A stretch of DNA of 64,000 nucleotides from Nocardia sp. XZ_19_385 (GTDB lineage Bacteria; Actinomycetota; Actinomycetes; Mycobacteriales; Mycobacteriaceae): NCBI RefSeq assembly GCF_015355755.1, contig NZ_JACVEE010000002.1, forward strand, positions 558,001-622,000, in the 5' to 3' direction. The notes under the pieces are model-generated. The model worked only from the letters and a program-made list of their open reading frames with translations, had not been told where the DNA came from and made no database searches. A program made the translations under genes and the position numbers. Shown piece by piece: positions 16,149-24,595 of this stretch (positions are counted from its first letter, which is position 1; the number at the start of each line of letters is the position of its first letter).

Positions 16149-17204
16149 GTGGATCTGGACGGTTTGGCGGGCGGCAAACGCCTCGCTCTGGATCCGACGG
16201 ACACCACGGCATCGACGCATTTGATCCGTTTGGTACGCGATGCCGCCCGCGCCGCCGGGGCCGGTGCGGATCGGCTCGCCGCCATCCACGGAACCGATGA
16301 CGCGACGCTCGCCGGGGAGCTGAACCGGATCCCGCTGCAGTCCCTGATCCAGCTGTGGGAAGCGGTCGCGACCGCACGGCCAGGCCCGGGCGCGGGTCTC
16401 GCGGTGGCCGCAGCCGCGCCGCTCGGAACCCTGACCACCTGGGATTATCTCGTCACCAACGGCCCGACGCTGGCCGCTGCGCTGCACGCGGCCCAGCCCT
16501 ATCACCGCCTGGTGACCGCCGCCGCCGAAGGCTTCGACCTGCACCACGACGGCGAACTGACCGTCGGCTTCCGCACCACCGCGGGCGATCCGGCGGTGGT
16601 CGCCGTGGTCAACGAATATGTGCTCGCCTACTACCTGCGACGGGCTCGCGAGGCCACCGGTCGCGCGGTGATCCCGGCCCGTGTCACGTTCGGCCACAGC
16701 GCTCCCCCGGATCACCGCCTGTTGGTGGACGCGTTCGGGACCGCCGCGATCGAATTCGACGCGGGGGCCGACAGCATCACCTTCGACGCGGCCGACGCCA
16801 CGGCACCGCTCCCCCGCGCGGACCCGATGCTGGCCGACCTGTTGCGCAGCCACGCGGGCCTGGTGCTCGCCTCCGCGCGCCCACTGCCGAGTCCGCTGGA
16901 GGCCTTCCGGATCGCCCTGGCCGCGGCGATCGCGGACGGGGATCCGACGCTGGCGACGGTCGCGCGGCGGCTCGCCATGAGTACGCGCAGCCTGCAACGG
17001 CATCTCGCCGACCACGACACCACATGGCGGCACGAATACGACTCGGTTCGCTATGAACAGGCGAAAACACTGCTCGCCGAAGGCCGTTTGACCACCGCGG
17101 CGGTCGCGGATCGACTCGGATTCACCGACGACCGGGCCCTGCGCAAGGCGTTCCGGCGCTGGTCGGGGACGTCCCCTTCGGAGCTGCGCGCCGCCTCGGC
17201 GTAA
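16149..17204 (+). CDS. AraC-family transcriptional regulator
   Basis: A 351-aa regulator starting with GTG at 16149. The N-terminal two thirds is an arabinose-binding-regulator-like sensor region (DRLAAIHGTDDATL...LWEAVATARPGPG), the architecture of OruR/ArgR-like AraC proteins. The C-terminal ~100 residues carry two helix-turn-helix units, LATVARRLAMSTRSLQRHL and TAAVADRLGFTDDRALRKAF, ending in RRWSGTSPSELR. The NADP-dependent oxidoreductase gene begins 122 bp downstream on the same strand, so it is the most likely target. The ligand is unknown. Confidence 0.88.
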   Translation: MDLDGLAGGKRLALDPTDTTASTHLIRLVRDAARAAGAGADRLAAIHGTDDATLAGELNRIPLQSLIQLWEAVATARPGPGAGLAVAAAAPLGTLTTWDYLVTNGPTLAAALHAAQPYHRLVTAAAEGFDLHHDGELTVGFRTTAGDPAVVAVVNEYVLAYYLRRAREATGRAVIPARVTFGHSAPPDHRLLVDAFGTAAIEFDAGADSITFDAADATAPLPRADPMLADLLRSHAGLVLASARPLPSPLEAFRIALAAAIADGDPTLATVARRLAMSTRSLQRHLADHDTTWRHEYDSVRYEQAKTLLAEGRLTTAAVADRLGFTDDRALRKAFRRWSGTSPSELRAASA

Positions 17205-17326
17205 GCGTGGCGCGTTTGGACCGGTGCGCGTCATCCGCGGACCTCGGAATGAGTCTCGCTGCCTCATAACGTCATTCGTGTCGGATCGAACGGTCCGAAC
17301 ACGGACCACGCAGAAGAGGCAGTGTC

Positions 17327-18367
17327 ATGCAGAACCAGGCAATCCTGACCGAGACCGCCACCCTCCCCACCACCTCGCGGGAGATCCAGCTGGCGGCGCG
17401 CCCGACCGGTGCGCCGACCGCCGAGCACTTCGCACTCGTCGAGCGGGAGTTGCCCGAGTTGGCCGAGGGCCAGATCCTGGTGCGCAACACCTGGATGTCG
17501 GTTGACCCGTACATGCGCGGCCGGATGGACGATCGCCCGTCCTACATCCCGCCGTTCCAGCTGGGCGCCGCCCTGGAAGGTTCGGCAGTGGGCGAGGTCA
17601 TCGCCTCTCGCGCCACCGAGATCCCGGTCGGCACAACGGTTTCGCACTTCGCCGGATGGCGGGAGCACGCGGTTCTCGATGCCGCGACGGTCACCCCGAT
17701 CGACCCGGAACTCGCCGCACCGCAGCACTACCTGGGCGCGCTCGGCACCACGGGCCTGACCGCCTACGCGGCCCTCACCGACGTGGCGCCGGTCAAGCCG
17801 GGCGACACCGTGTTCATCTCCGCGGCCGCCGGCGCGGTTGGCAGCGTGGCCGGGCAGATCGCGAAAGCCCTTGGAGCAGCGAAGGTTATCGGTTCCGCCG
17901 GTGGCCCGGTGAAGACCGAGCTGCTGCTGGAGGAATTCGGCTACGACGCCGCGATCGATTACCGCGCAGGCGATCTCGCCGGTCAACTGGCCGCGGCCGC
18001 GCCGGAGGGCATCGACGTCTACCTCGACAGCGTCGGCGGCGAACACCTGCGCGTCGCGGTCGACGCCCTGCGCCAGCACGGCCGCGTCGCCCTGGTCGGC
18101 GCCATCAGCGGCTACAACGGCGGCACCGCCGAGCCCGGCCCCGACCTGTACAAGGCCGCGACCAAGGAGGCGACACTGCGCGGCATGCTGGTCAACAGCT
18201 ACTTCCCGATCTTCGGCGAATACATCGGCAAGGCCGCGACCTGGCTGGCCGACGGCACCGTACGAACGAAGGAAACCGTCTACAACGGCCTCGACCAGGC
18301 CCCGGCCGCCTTCCTCGGCGTCCTCTCCGGCGCAAACACCGGCAAGATGCTGGTCCGCCTCGGCTGA
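17327..18367 (+). CDS. NADP-dependent oxidoreductase of the MDR superfamily (PTGR/CurA type)
   Basis: A 346-aa zinc-independent medium-chain reductase, probably reducing the C=C bond of enones or alkenals with NADPH. Diagnostic stretches are NTWMSVDPYMRGRMDD near residue 60, LGTTGLTAYAALTD, the nucleotide-binding AAAGAVGSVAGQIAK, FGYDAAIDYRAG, and VDVYLDSVGGEHL-type sequence. It lacks the catalytic-zinc GHE motif. A GAGG Shine-Dalgarno sequence precedes the ATG at 17327. It lies directly downstream of an AraC regulator and may be induced by it. A detoxification role is inferred; the substrate is unknown. Confidence 0.88.
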   Translation: MQNQAILTETATLPTTSREIQLAARPTGAPTAEHFALVERELPELAEGQILVRNTWMSVDPYMRGRMDDRPSYIPPFQLGAALEGSAVGEVIASRATEIPVGTTVSHFAGWREHAVLDAATVTPIDPELAAPQHYLGALGTTGLTAYAALTDVAPVKPGDTVFISAAAGAVGSVAGQIAKALGAAKVIGSAGGPVKTELLLEEFGYDAAIDYRAGDLAGQLAAAAPEGIDVYLDSVGGEHLRVAVDALRQHGRVALVGAISGYNGGTAEPGPDLYKAATKEATLRGMLVNSYFPIFGEYIGKAATWLADGTVRTKETVYNGLDQAPAAFLGVLSGANTGKMLVRLG

Positions 18368-18372
18368 TCGGT

Positions 18373-19353
18373 TCAGTCGCGGAAGACTTCTTTAGCAATA
18401 CGGGAGAAGTTGCCGCCGAAGACGGCGGCGATATCGGACTCGGAGAATCCCCGGTCGGCGAGCACCTCGTCCAGACCGGGGACTTCGGCGTTTCCGAGCC
18501 AGTCCTCCGGCGGAGTCCATTGCAGCGGACCGTATTTGGTGTATTCCTCGGAGAAGTTTTCCGGGTTCTCCGCGATCGCCCGGTTGAACTCGTCGTGGTC
18601 GAACGAGTAGTCCGACCCGACGCCGACATGTTCGATCCCGACCAACTCGGCCCCGTATTCGATATGCCGCGCCATCGCCGCCACCCGCTCGGCCCGTTCG
18701 GATTCGGCGTTGTGCCCCAGGAAGATTCCCACCCCGTTGATGCCGATCACGCCACCCGTGCGGGCGCAGGCAAGCGCCTGTTCGTCGGTGATATTGCGCG
18801 GATGTGCCCACAGCGCTGCGAAATTGGAGTGGCTGTAGATCATCGGGGCCGCGGTGAGCTCGGCCATGTCCAGGCCGCTGCGCCGGGAGCAGTGCGAGCC
18901 GTCGACGAACATGCCGACCTCGTTGAGTGTGCGGACCACGTCACGCCCGTAGGCGGTCAGCCCGGTGTCCTCGGTGTCCAGGCAGCCGCAGCCCGCGGCA
19001 TTGGCGTGGTTGTAGGTCGTGGCGAGCGAGCGGACACCCAGCTCGTGAAACATCTCGATGTTGTCGAGATTGCCGCCCAGCGGACCGGAATCTTCGAGAT
19101 CGAAAGCCAGCGCGATCAGTTCGCCCGCGCATTCGGCGATGTCGCTGTAGCGCTGGACCAATCGGAAGCGGCCGTCGTCGAGGGCGTCCTTGCGGAAGAG
19201 CTCCGCCATGGCCACCGCGTCCGCGGTCGACTCCGGTGCGTACCCCACGTTCAGCGAGACATAGGACCCCACCGGATAGCGGGCCGCCTCGGCGATCGAC
19301 GCCGACGGTAGCAGCGGTAGGCAGCAATGCTGTTCCCACACGAAGGGCGGCAC
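18373..19353 (-). CDS. Membrane-dipeptidase-like protein (peptidase M19 family)
   Basis: A 326-aa TIM-barrel metallohydrolase of the renal dipeptidase family. Retained metal-site elements are the bridging Glu region (AFDLEDSGP), DGSHCS, IYSHSNFAAL and VGVGSDYSFD. The usual N-terminal H-x-D zinc pair is altered: the sequence there is EQHCCLPLLPS, so the Asp is replaced by Cys11 after His9. No signal peptide is visible, so it is likely cytoplasmic. The substrate may be a D-amino-acid dipeptide or another amide. Convergent with the oxidoreductase gene, 5 bp apart. Confidence 0.8.
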   Translation of the reverse strand: MPPFVWEQHCCLPLLPSASIAEAARYPVGSYVSLNVGYAPESTADAVAMAELFRKDALDDGRFRLVQRYSDIAECAGELIALAFDLEDSGPLGGNLDNIEMFHELGVRSLATTYNHANAAGCGCLDTEDTGLTAYGRDVVRTLNEVGMFVDGSHCSRRSGLDMAELTAAPMIYSHSNFAALWAHPRNITDEQALACARTGGVIGINGVGIFLGHNAESERAERVAAMARHIEYGAELVGIEHVGVGSDYSFDHDEFNRAIAENPENFSEEYTKYGPLQWTPPEDWLGNAEVPGLDEVLADRGFSESDIAAVFGGNFSRIAKEVFRD

Positions 19354-19519
19354 TCGGACTCCTTTGGATCGCGGACTATCGATCTAAACGAAATGGCATA
19401 CGCCCAGGTTCCTGGCCCCATTTCGAGACGAAGCCGCTACCTATCCGTGCCTAACGAGGTGTCCGATTCACCCGATCTACCGGGTACCTGATGATCCTCT
19501 GCCCGAAGGCTGGTGCGAC

Positions 19520-20074
19520 ATGCGTCGCATATTCTCCCTCTTTGTCGTGCTGTCCGCGCTCGTGACGCTGGCGACCCTGGTGGTCACCGCGGCCCCGGCA
19601 AGTTCGACGCCCTCCTACTGCGGCCTGGTCTGGGGCTCGCTGAACAAATCGATTCCGACCGGTTCCCAGACCCCGCTGACGAATATCCGTTCCGGCCGCC
19701 ACCAATGCTTCGACCGCCTGGTCTTCGACCTCGCGGGCCCGGTATCGGGTTACCACGTCGCCTATACCGACCGGGTGACCATGGATGGTTCCGGCGCCCC
19801 GGTCCCGCTGCGCGGCGGCGCTTTCCTGCAGGCCGCCGTCTACGCCCCGGCCTACGACAACGCGGGCAACAGCACCTACCACCCCGCGAACCGCAACGAA
19901 CTGACCGACGTGACCGGCTACAGCACCTTCCGGCAGGTCGCGTGGGCGGGTTCGTTCGAGGGCCAGACCACGGTCGGACTGGGTGTGCGCGCCCGGCTGC
20001 CATTCCGCGTGTTCACCCTCGACGGGCCCGGCAACGGCTCCCGGGTGGTGCTCGATGTGGCCCACTATTGGTGA
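19520..20074 (+). CDS. Secreted AMIN-like domain protein
   Basis: A 184-aa exported protein. The N-terminal signal peptide (MRRIFSLFVVLSALVTLATL) is followed by probable cleavage near APASS. The mature part resembles actinobacterial AMIN-like proteins: CFDRLVFDLAGPVSGYHVAY, the central TDVTGYSTFRQVAWAGSFEG, and a terminal FTLDGPGNGSRVVLDVAHYW. Two cysteines (CGL... and HQC) could form a disulfide. The precise role is unknown; AMIN domains in other bacteria bind peptidoglycan. It lies 42 bp before the prolyl oligopeptidase gene on the same strand. Confidence 0.78.
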   Translation: MRRIFSLFVVLSALVTLATLVVTAAPASSTPSYCGLVWGSLNKSIPTGSQTPLTNIRSGRHQCFDRLVFDLAGPVSGYHVAYTDRVTMDGSGAPVPLRGGAFLQAAVYAPAYDNAGNSTYHPANRNELTDVTGYSTFRQVAWAGSFEGQTTVGLGVRARLPFRVFTLDGPGNGSRVVLDVAHYW

Positions 20075-20116
20075 CCCGGACGGCCTTGACACGACATCTC
20101 GGTGACAATATCTCTC

Positions 20117-22159
20117 ATGAGCGATCCATACCTCTGGCTTGAAGAGGTGACCGACGAGCGGGCGCTGGACTGGGCCCGGGCGCATAACGACGTGGTCGTG
20201 GGGCGTTTTGCCGCCTCCGACCGGTTCAGCGAGCTCGAGCGCCGCATCCTGGACATGCTCGACGACGACACCAAGGTGGCCTATCCGGGCCGGCGCGGCA
20301 AGTGGCTGTACAACTTCTGGCGTGACGCCCAGCATCCGCGCGGGTTGTGGCGGCGCACCACGTTCGAGGAGTACGCCAAGGAGTCCCCGGCGTGGGATGT
20401 GCTCATCGACGTGGACGCGCTGGCGGCCGCCGAGGACGAGAACTGGGTGTGGGGCGGCGCGGGTGTGCTGCGGCCGGAGCAGAACCGCGCGCTGATCAGC
20501 CTGTCGCGTGGCGGCGCGGACGCCAAGGTGGTCCGCGAATTCGATCTCGGGAACAGGCAATTCATCGACGCGGCGGACGGCGGTTTCTATCTGCCCGAGG
20601 CGAAGTCCCGGATCAGCTGGATCGACATCGATTCCGTCTACGTGGGCACCGATTTCGGTCCGGGCTCGCTCACCGACTCCGGCTATCCGCGGATCGCCAA
20701 ACGCTGGCAGCGGGGCACCGAATTGTCTGCCGCCGAAACGGTTTTCGAGGGTGCGGCGGGCGATGTCGCGGTCTCGGCCGGTTACGACCGCACACCCGGG
20801 TACGAACGCCACTACGTCGGACGGGCTTCGGACTTCTTCAACGAAGAGGTCTACCTGCTCGACAAGGACGGTTCGCTCCGCCACTTGGACGTGCCCACCG
20901 ACGCCAGCGAATCCTGGTACAAGGATTGGCTGACCATCCGCTTGAAGTCGGCGTGGGAGGTGGGCGGCAAGACCTACCCGCCCGGCGCGCTGCTGGCCAT
21001 CGACTTCGAGAAGTTCCTCTCCGGCGCAAGGGAATTCGAGGTGCTGTTCACCCCGGACGCGCACACCGCGCTGCACGGGTACGGCTGGACCGAGAACCAC
21101 CTGATCCTGTCCACCCTCGAGGACGTGCAGACCAAGCTGTACGTCCTCACTCCGGGCTCCGACGGCTGGGCTCGCCGGGCGCTCGCGGACACCCCGCCGA
21201 TGGCGACCACCGGCGTGATGAACCTGGACCCGCTCGAGGGCGGCGACGAATTCATGCTGATGACAAGCGGTTTCACCACCCCGACTACGCTGCTGGCCAG
21301 CTCGGTCGGCGGCGAGACCACGCAGCTGAAGCAGGAAACCGAGCACTTCGACGCCGACGGCATCGTGACCGAGCAGTTCTTCGCTCGTTCCGATGACGGA
21401 ACCATGGTGCCGTACTTCGTCCTCCGGCATCGCGACCGGATGGACAGCCCCGGCCCGACGGTGATGTCCGGCTACGGCGGCTTCGAGGTCTCGCGCACCC
21501 CCGCCTACAGCGGCGCGTCCGGGATGGGCTGGCTGGAACGCGGCGGCACCTGGGTGATGACCAACATCCGCGGCGGCGGCGAGTACGGCCCCGAATGGCA
21601 CACCCAGGTGCAGAAGGCGAACCGGCACAAGGCGTTCGAGGACTTCGCGGCGATCGCCAAGGACCTGGTCGCCCGCGGCATCACCACCGCCGGGCAACTG
21701 GGCGCGGTGGGCGGCAGCAACGGCGGCCTGCTCATGGGTGTGATGCTGACCCGCTACCCGGAGTTGTTCGGCGCCATCGTGTGCCAGGTGCCGCTGCTGG
21801 ACATGAAGCGCTACCACCTGCTGCTGGCGGGCGCGTCCTGGATCGCCGAGTACGGCGACCCGGACAAGCCGGAGGAGTGGGCCTACCTCGCCGAGTATTC
21901 GCCGTACCAGAACGCGCGCGCCGACGCGACGTACCCGCCGATCCTGCTAACCACCTCCACCCGCGACGACCGCGTGCACCCCGGCCATGCGCGAAAGATG
22001 GCCGCACTCCTGGAAGAACAGGGCCACACCTTCTGGTACCACGAGAACATCGAAGGCGGCCACGGCGGCGCAGCCGACAACAAACAGTCGGCCTTCCAAG
22101 CCGCCCTGATCTACGAATTCTTCATCCAAATGCTGTTCGAAAACAAAAAATCTCGCTGA
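20117..22159 (+). CDS. Prolyl oligopeptidase family serine peptidase (S9A)
   Basis: A 680-aa cytoplasmic-type peptidase that cleaves short peptides after proline or basic residues. The N-terminal DPYLWLEEV is typical of the seven-bladed propeller family. The C-terminal alpha/beta-hydrolase domain has GGSNGGLLMGV (nucleophile Ser534), TRDDRVHPGHARK (Asp617/618) and NIEGGHGGAADN (His). The start at 20117 fits the family; the frame also opens at 20102. There is no signal peptide. It could be annotated as oligopeptidase B-like, but the DPYLWLE start favours prolyl oligopeptidase. It is followed by two strong hairpins shared with the convergent hydrolase. Confidence 0.9.
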   Translation: MSDPYLWLEEVTDERALDWARAHNDVVVGRFAASDRFSELERRILDMLDDDTKVAYPGRRGKWLYNFWRDAQHPRGLWRRTTFEEYAKESPAWDVLIDVDALAAAEDENWVWGGAGVLRPEQNRALISLSRGGADAKVVREFDLGNRQFIDAADGGFYLPEAKSRISWIDIDSVYVGTDFGPGSLTDSGYPRIAKRWQRGTELSAAETVFEGAAGDVAVSAGYDRTPGYERHYVGRASDFFNEEVYLLDKDGSLRHLDVPTDASESWYKDWLTIRLKSAWEVGGKTYPPGALLAIDFEKFLSGAREFEVLFTPDAHTALHGYGWTENHLILSTLEDVQTKLYVLTPGSDGWARRALADTPPMATTGVMNLDPLEGGDEFMLMTSGFTTPTTLLASSVGGETTQLKQETEHFDADGIVTEQFFARSDDGTMVPYFVLRHRDRMDSPGPTVMSGYGGFEVSRTPAYSGASGMGWLERGGTWVMTNIRGGGEYGPEWHTQVQKANRHKAFEDFAAIAKDLVARGITTAGQLGAVGGSNGGLLMGVMLTRYPELFGAIVCQVPLLDMKRYHLLLAGASWIAEYGDPDKPEEWAYLAEYSPYQNARADATYPPILLTTSTRDDRVHPGHARKMAALLEEQGHTFWYHENIEGGHGGAADNKQSAFQAALIYEFFIQMLFENKKSR

Positions 22160-22212
22160 CCCAGTACCTCAGGGCGAACGCCGAGCGCAGCGAGGCAAGC
22201 CCGAAGCAGTGC

Positions 22213-22243
22213 GGCACCGGGGAAGCGAAGCGCCCCCGGTGCC
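22213..22243. terminator. Hairpin terminator 1 between convergent genes
   Basis: GGCACCGGGG (22213-22222) pairs perfectly with CCCCGGTGCC (22234-22243) around an 11-base loop. It lies 54 bp after the peptidase stop codon. Confidence 0.65.
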
Positions 22244-22255
22244 CCTCCGACCCCC

Positions 22256-22304
22256 GGTAGTCGGGACGAAAACCGAGCGCCAGCGAGGCTTCGTCCCGAC
22301 TACC
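22256..22304. terminator. Hairpin terminator 2, overlapping the hydrolase stop codon
   Basis: GGTAGTCGGGACGAA (22256-22270) pairs perfectly with 22290-22304, 15 bp with a 19-base loop. The right arm includes the stop codon of the minus-strand hydrolase (22300-22302), so the terminator is built into the gene end. Confidence 0.7.
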
Positions 22305-23154
22305 GCAACCACTTCTCGATGCGGTCGAGAGTGCTTGCGGGATCGGTGATCCAGCCGTTGTGACCGAGCTTTTCCGGCTGATGCCATTCGGTCACTTCGG
22401 CTTTCGGCATTTTCGACAGCAGATGCTCGGCAGAGCCGGGCGGTGTGAGGTCGTCGCCGGTGATGGTGATCGACAGCACCGGCAGCTGCAGCCGGCCGAT
22501 GCGCTCCTCGTAATCGATGTCGGCGCCGACGGGCCGGAACCGGCCGGTGCGGGCCAGTCGCGCCCAGTCCGAGATCAGCACCTTGGACTGGCGGCCGAAG
22601 CCGCCCACCGTGATTCGGTCACCGGGCCAGAAACCGGTAAGGCCGGCGGTCAGCGCGGCCGCGGCCGTGCCGAACAGGATGCCGGGACCGAAGACGCCCG
22701 GATAGCCCTTGTGGTACGGGGTGCCGGAGGCGACCAGGATGAGCCCGCCGAGCCGCCCACGGATGCGCGAGGCGTACATGACGGCGAACTGGCCCCCCAT
22801 GCTGTGCCCGAGCAGATACGGCGTGCTGGAAGGGAATCGGGTGCGCACCACCTCGAAGATGGCGGGGAAGTCGACCGACACCAGTTCGTGGTAGCCATAG
22901 GTGCTGGACGCGCTCGGCTTGGGCCGGCTGTCACCGTTGCCGCGGATTTCGCCGATCGCGACGTCGAAGCCGCGTCCCGCCAGCTGGCCCGCGAAGTACT
23001 CGTAATACCCACCGGGGACACCTAATCCGGGCACGAGCACCACCACCGGACGGGGTGCGTCCGGTGTCACGGGGTGCTTGTGCGCGCCCTGGGCGGGGAA
23101 CAGCCGCACCGGGATCGTGCTGCCATCCGGGACCTGAATGGGGACGGTCTCCAT
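22300..23154 (-). CDS. Alpha/beta hydrolase
   Basis: A 284-aa serine hydrolase. The oxyanion segment is LVPGLGVPGGYYEYF, the nucleophile elbow is LLGHSMGGQFAV, and the catalytic His lies in EKLGHNGWITDP near the end; an Asp in TITGDDLTPPG is the likely acid. The start at 23154 overlaps the stop of the upstream TetR gene (TAATG), so the two are translationally coupled. The longer frame to 23238 is rejected because it would run into the TetR gene. The substrate is unknown; esterase or thioesterase activity is possible. The TetR partner probably regulates it. Confidence 0.85.
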   Translation of the reverse strand: METVPIQVPDGSTIPVRLFPAQGAHKHPVTPDAPRPVVVLVPGLGVPGGYYEYFAGQLAGRGFDVAIGEIRGNGDSRPKPSASSTYGYHELVSVDFPAIFEVVRTRFPSSTPYLLGHSMGGQFAVMYASRIRGRLGGLILVASGTPYHKGYPGVFGPGILFGTAAAALTAGLTGFWPGDRITVGGFGRQSKVLISDWARLARTGRFRPVGADIDYEERIGRLQLPVLSITITGDDLTPPGSAEHLLSKMPKAEVTEWHQPEKLGHNGWITDPASTLDRIEKWLR

Positions 23155-23786
23155 TACGCCCCGACAGCTCCCATGATCACCCGGCTGAGGACGCGGATCA
23201 CATCGTCCAGCGGTGGCCGCGGATCGGCGCCGCTCCACGAATCGACCACGTAGTTGACCGCGCCGATGATGGCCAGCACGCGCATTTCGTAGTCGCCGGT
23301 GGGGATTTCGCCGTGCATGGCGGCATCCTCGGCGGCACTGGCGAGCAGCGAACCCCAGACGCGGCGCAGCTCCAACCGGAACTTCTCCACCTTGGGGCCG
23401 GCGCCGACCACCTCGACCAGCGCCACGCGCGCCTTACGTGGATCGGCGCCGATGGCTTCGACGTAGGCCCGGACGGCCGCGTCGATGATCTCCAGGGCGC
23501 TGGCTTCGGCCTTCTTGTCCAGCGCGGCGGTGACCGCTTCGCGCGACTCCCGATCGATCTGCTCGTAGAGCTCGAGTAGCAGCGATTCCCGGCCGGTGAA
23601 CTCCTCGTAGAACTGGCGCGAGGAGAGCCCGGCGTCCTTACAGATAGCGCCCACCGAACTATTGGCGTAACCGTCGCGCGCGAAGACCGTGAGGCCCGAC
23701 TCCAGAAAACGCGCACGCCGCTGACGTTGCCGGTCCTCTACGGGTTGCCCGGCATACATTCGTCCCGTATTCGCATCCTGTGACAT
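23154..23786 (-). CDS. TetR-family transcriptional regulator
   Basis: A 210-aa repressor. The helix-turn-helix is at about residues 20-65 (FARDGYANSSVGAICKDAGLSSRQFYEEF), followed by a helical ligand domain. The start at 23786 is chosen because the frame upstream of it runs through a perfect hairpin (23802-23840); a Met nine codons later is an alternative. It is coupled to the downstream alpha/beta hydrolase by a TAATG overlap, making a two-gene operon in which the regulator is first. The ligand is unknown. Confidence 0.85.
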   Translation of the reverse strand: MSQDANTGRMYAGQPVEDRQRQRRARFLESGLTVFARDGYANSSVGAICKDAGLSSRQFYEEFTGRESLLLELYEQIDRESREAVTAALDKKAEASALEIIDAAVRAYVEAIGADPRKARVALVEVVGAGPKVEKFRLELRRVWGSLLASAAEDAAMHGEIPTGDYEMRVLAIIGAVNYVVDSWSGADPRPPLDDVIRVLSRVIMGAVGA

Positions 23787-23801
23787 TGGGGCAGACAATA
23801 C

Positions 23802-23840
23802 CGAAGGCCCCGATCCCCTCGTCATGGATCGGGGCCTTCG
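23802..23840. terminator. Perfect hairpin upstream of the TetR-hydrolase operon
   Basis: CGAAGGCCCCGATCC (23802-23816) pairs with GGATCGGGGCCTTCG (23826-23840), 15 bp with a 9-base loop and no U-tract. It lies 16 bp before the proposed TetR start. It could be a terminator for a transcript crossing the gene-free region or a leader structure. Confidence 0.6.
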
Positions 23841-24595
23841 CTTCAACCTCCGGCTGACCGCGCGTTAGCCAAAAGTTGGCGGGAAAACACCTGTCATACA
23901 ACGACTCCGATCTAACGGCCGCCACTCCGCTGTCACTAGCTGTTTGCCGACACGGACGATACCGAGGCACCCGCGGCCCGCGGGCAATTTTGGAGGGAAA
24001 TCGTAGAATTTTTTGCGAACGGACCGGTTCCCCTGAAACGCGAAGTTTGCCGGGTTCCTCCCGGACGCCGGAACCGCCGGCTCGCAGCGGCCCGGCATTG
24101 GCCGGCCACGGCCACCCGAATCCCGATGGGCGCACGGGGCTTCCGGCACGCCGGCCGAGAACGCCGAACCACCGGAAGCGAATTCGTAATGCCCCGCCGT
24201 TCAATTCGCGGTAATACCCGCTACACCGCCACGCAATCGGGCCCGAAACCATCCGTACCCGTTTGTCCTTCGCGATTTTCCCGAACCGATCCGAGACCAT
24301 CGTCGGCACCGAATCACTAGCGACTACCCGCAGGTCGCACGAAGGTTTGGCGATAGCGGGTTGCCGCCCAGCAAGCCGGGACGAACTGCCGGAACTCCGG
24401 ACTGTGTGCCGAAGATTTTGCGCCACAGCAACTTTGAACAACAATTTCGACGACGGTGCACAGAAATCCGATATTCCGATGGTTGCCCACGCCCCGACTT
24501 TCGTCGCCGACTCCGGCGCGTTGCACGGGGTCGCGGTGGCGAGTCGGGCGCGCGTGACATACGCTTCGCGCGGAAAACCGCCTCGTGGAGGGACT
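23841..24595. other. 755-bp region with no recognisable gene
   Basis: Open frames exist on both strands here but none has a recognisable product, a good ribosome-binding site or the codon bias of the neighbours. The sequence is less GC-rich than its surroundings and includes A/T patches such as GGGAAATCGTAGAATTTTTTGCG near 24000. It separates the leftward TetR operon from the rightward DUF6585-like gene, so promoters must lie here. I recognise no RNA gene. Confidence 0.5.
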
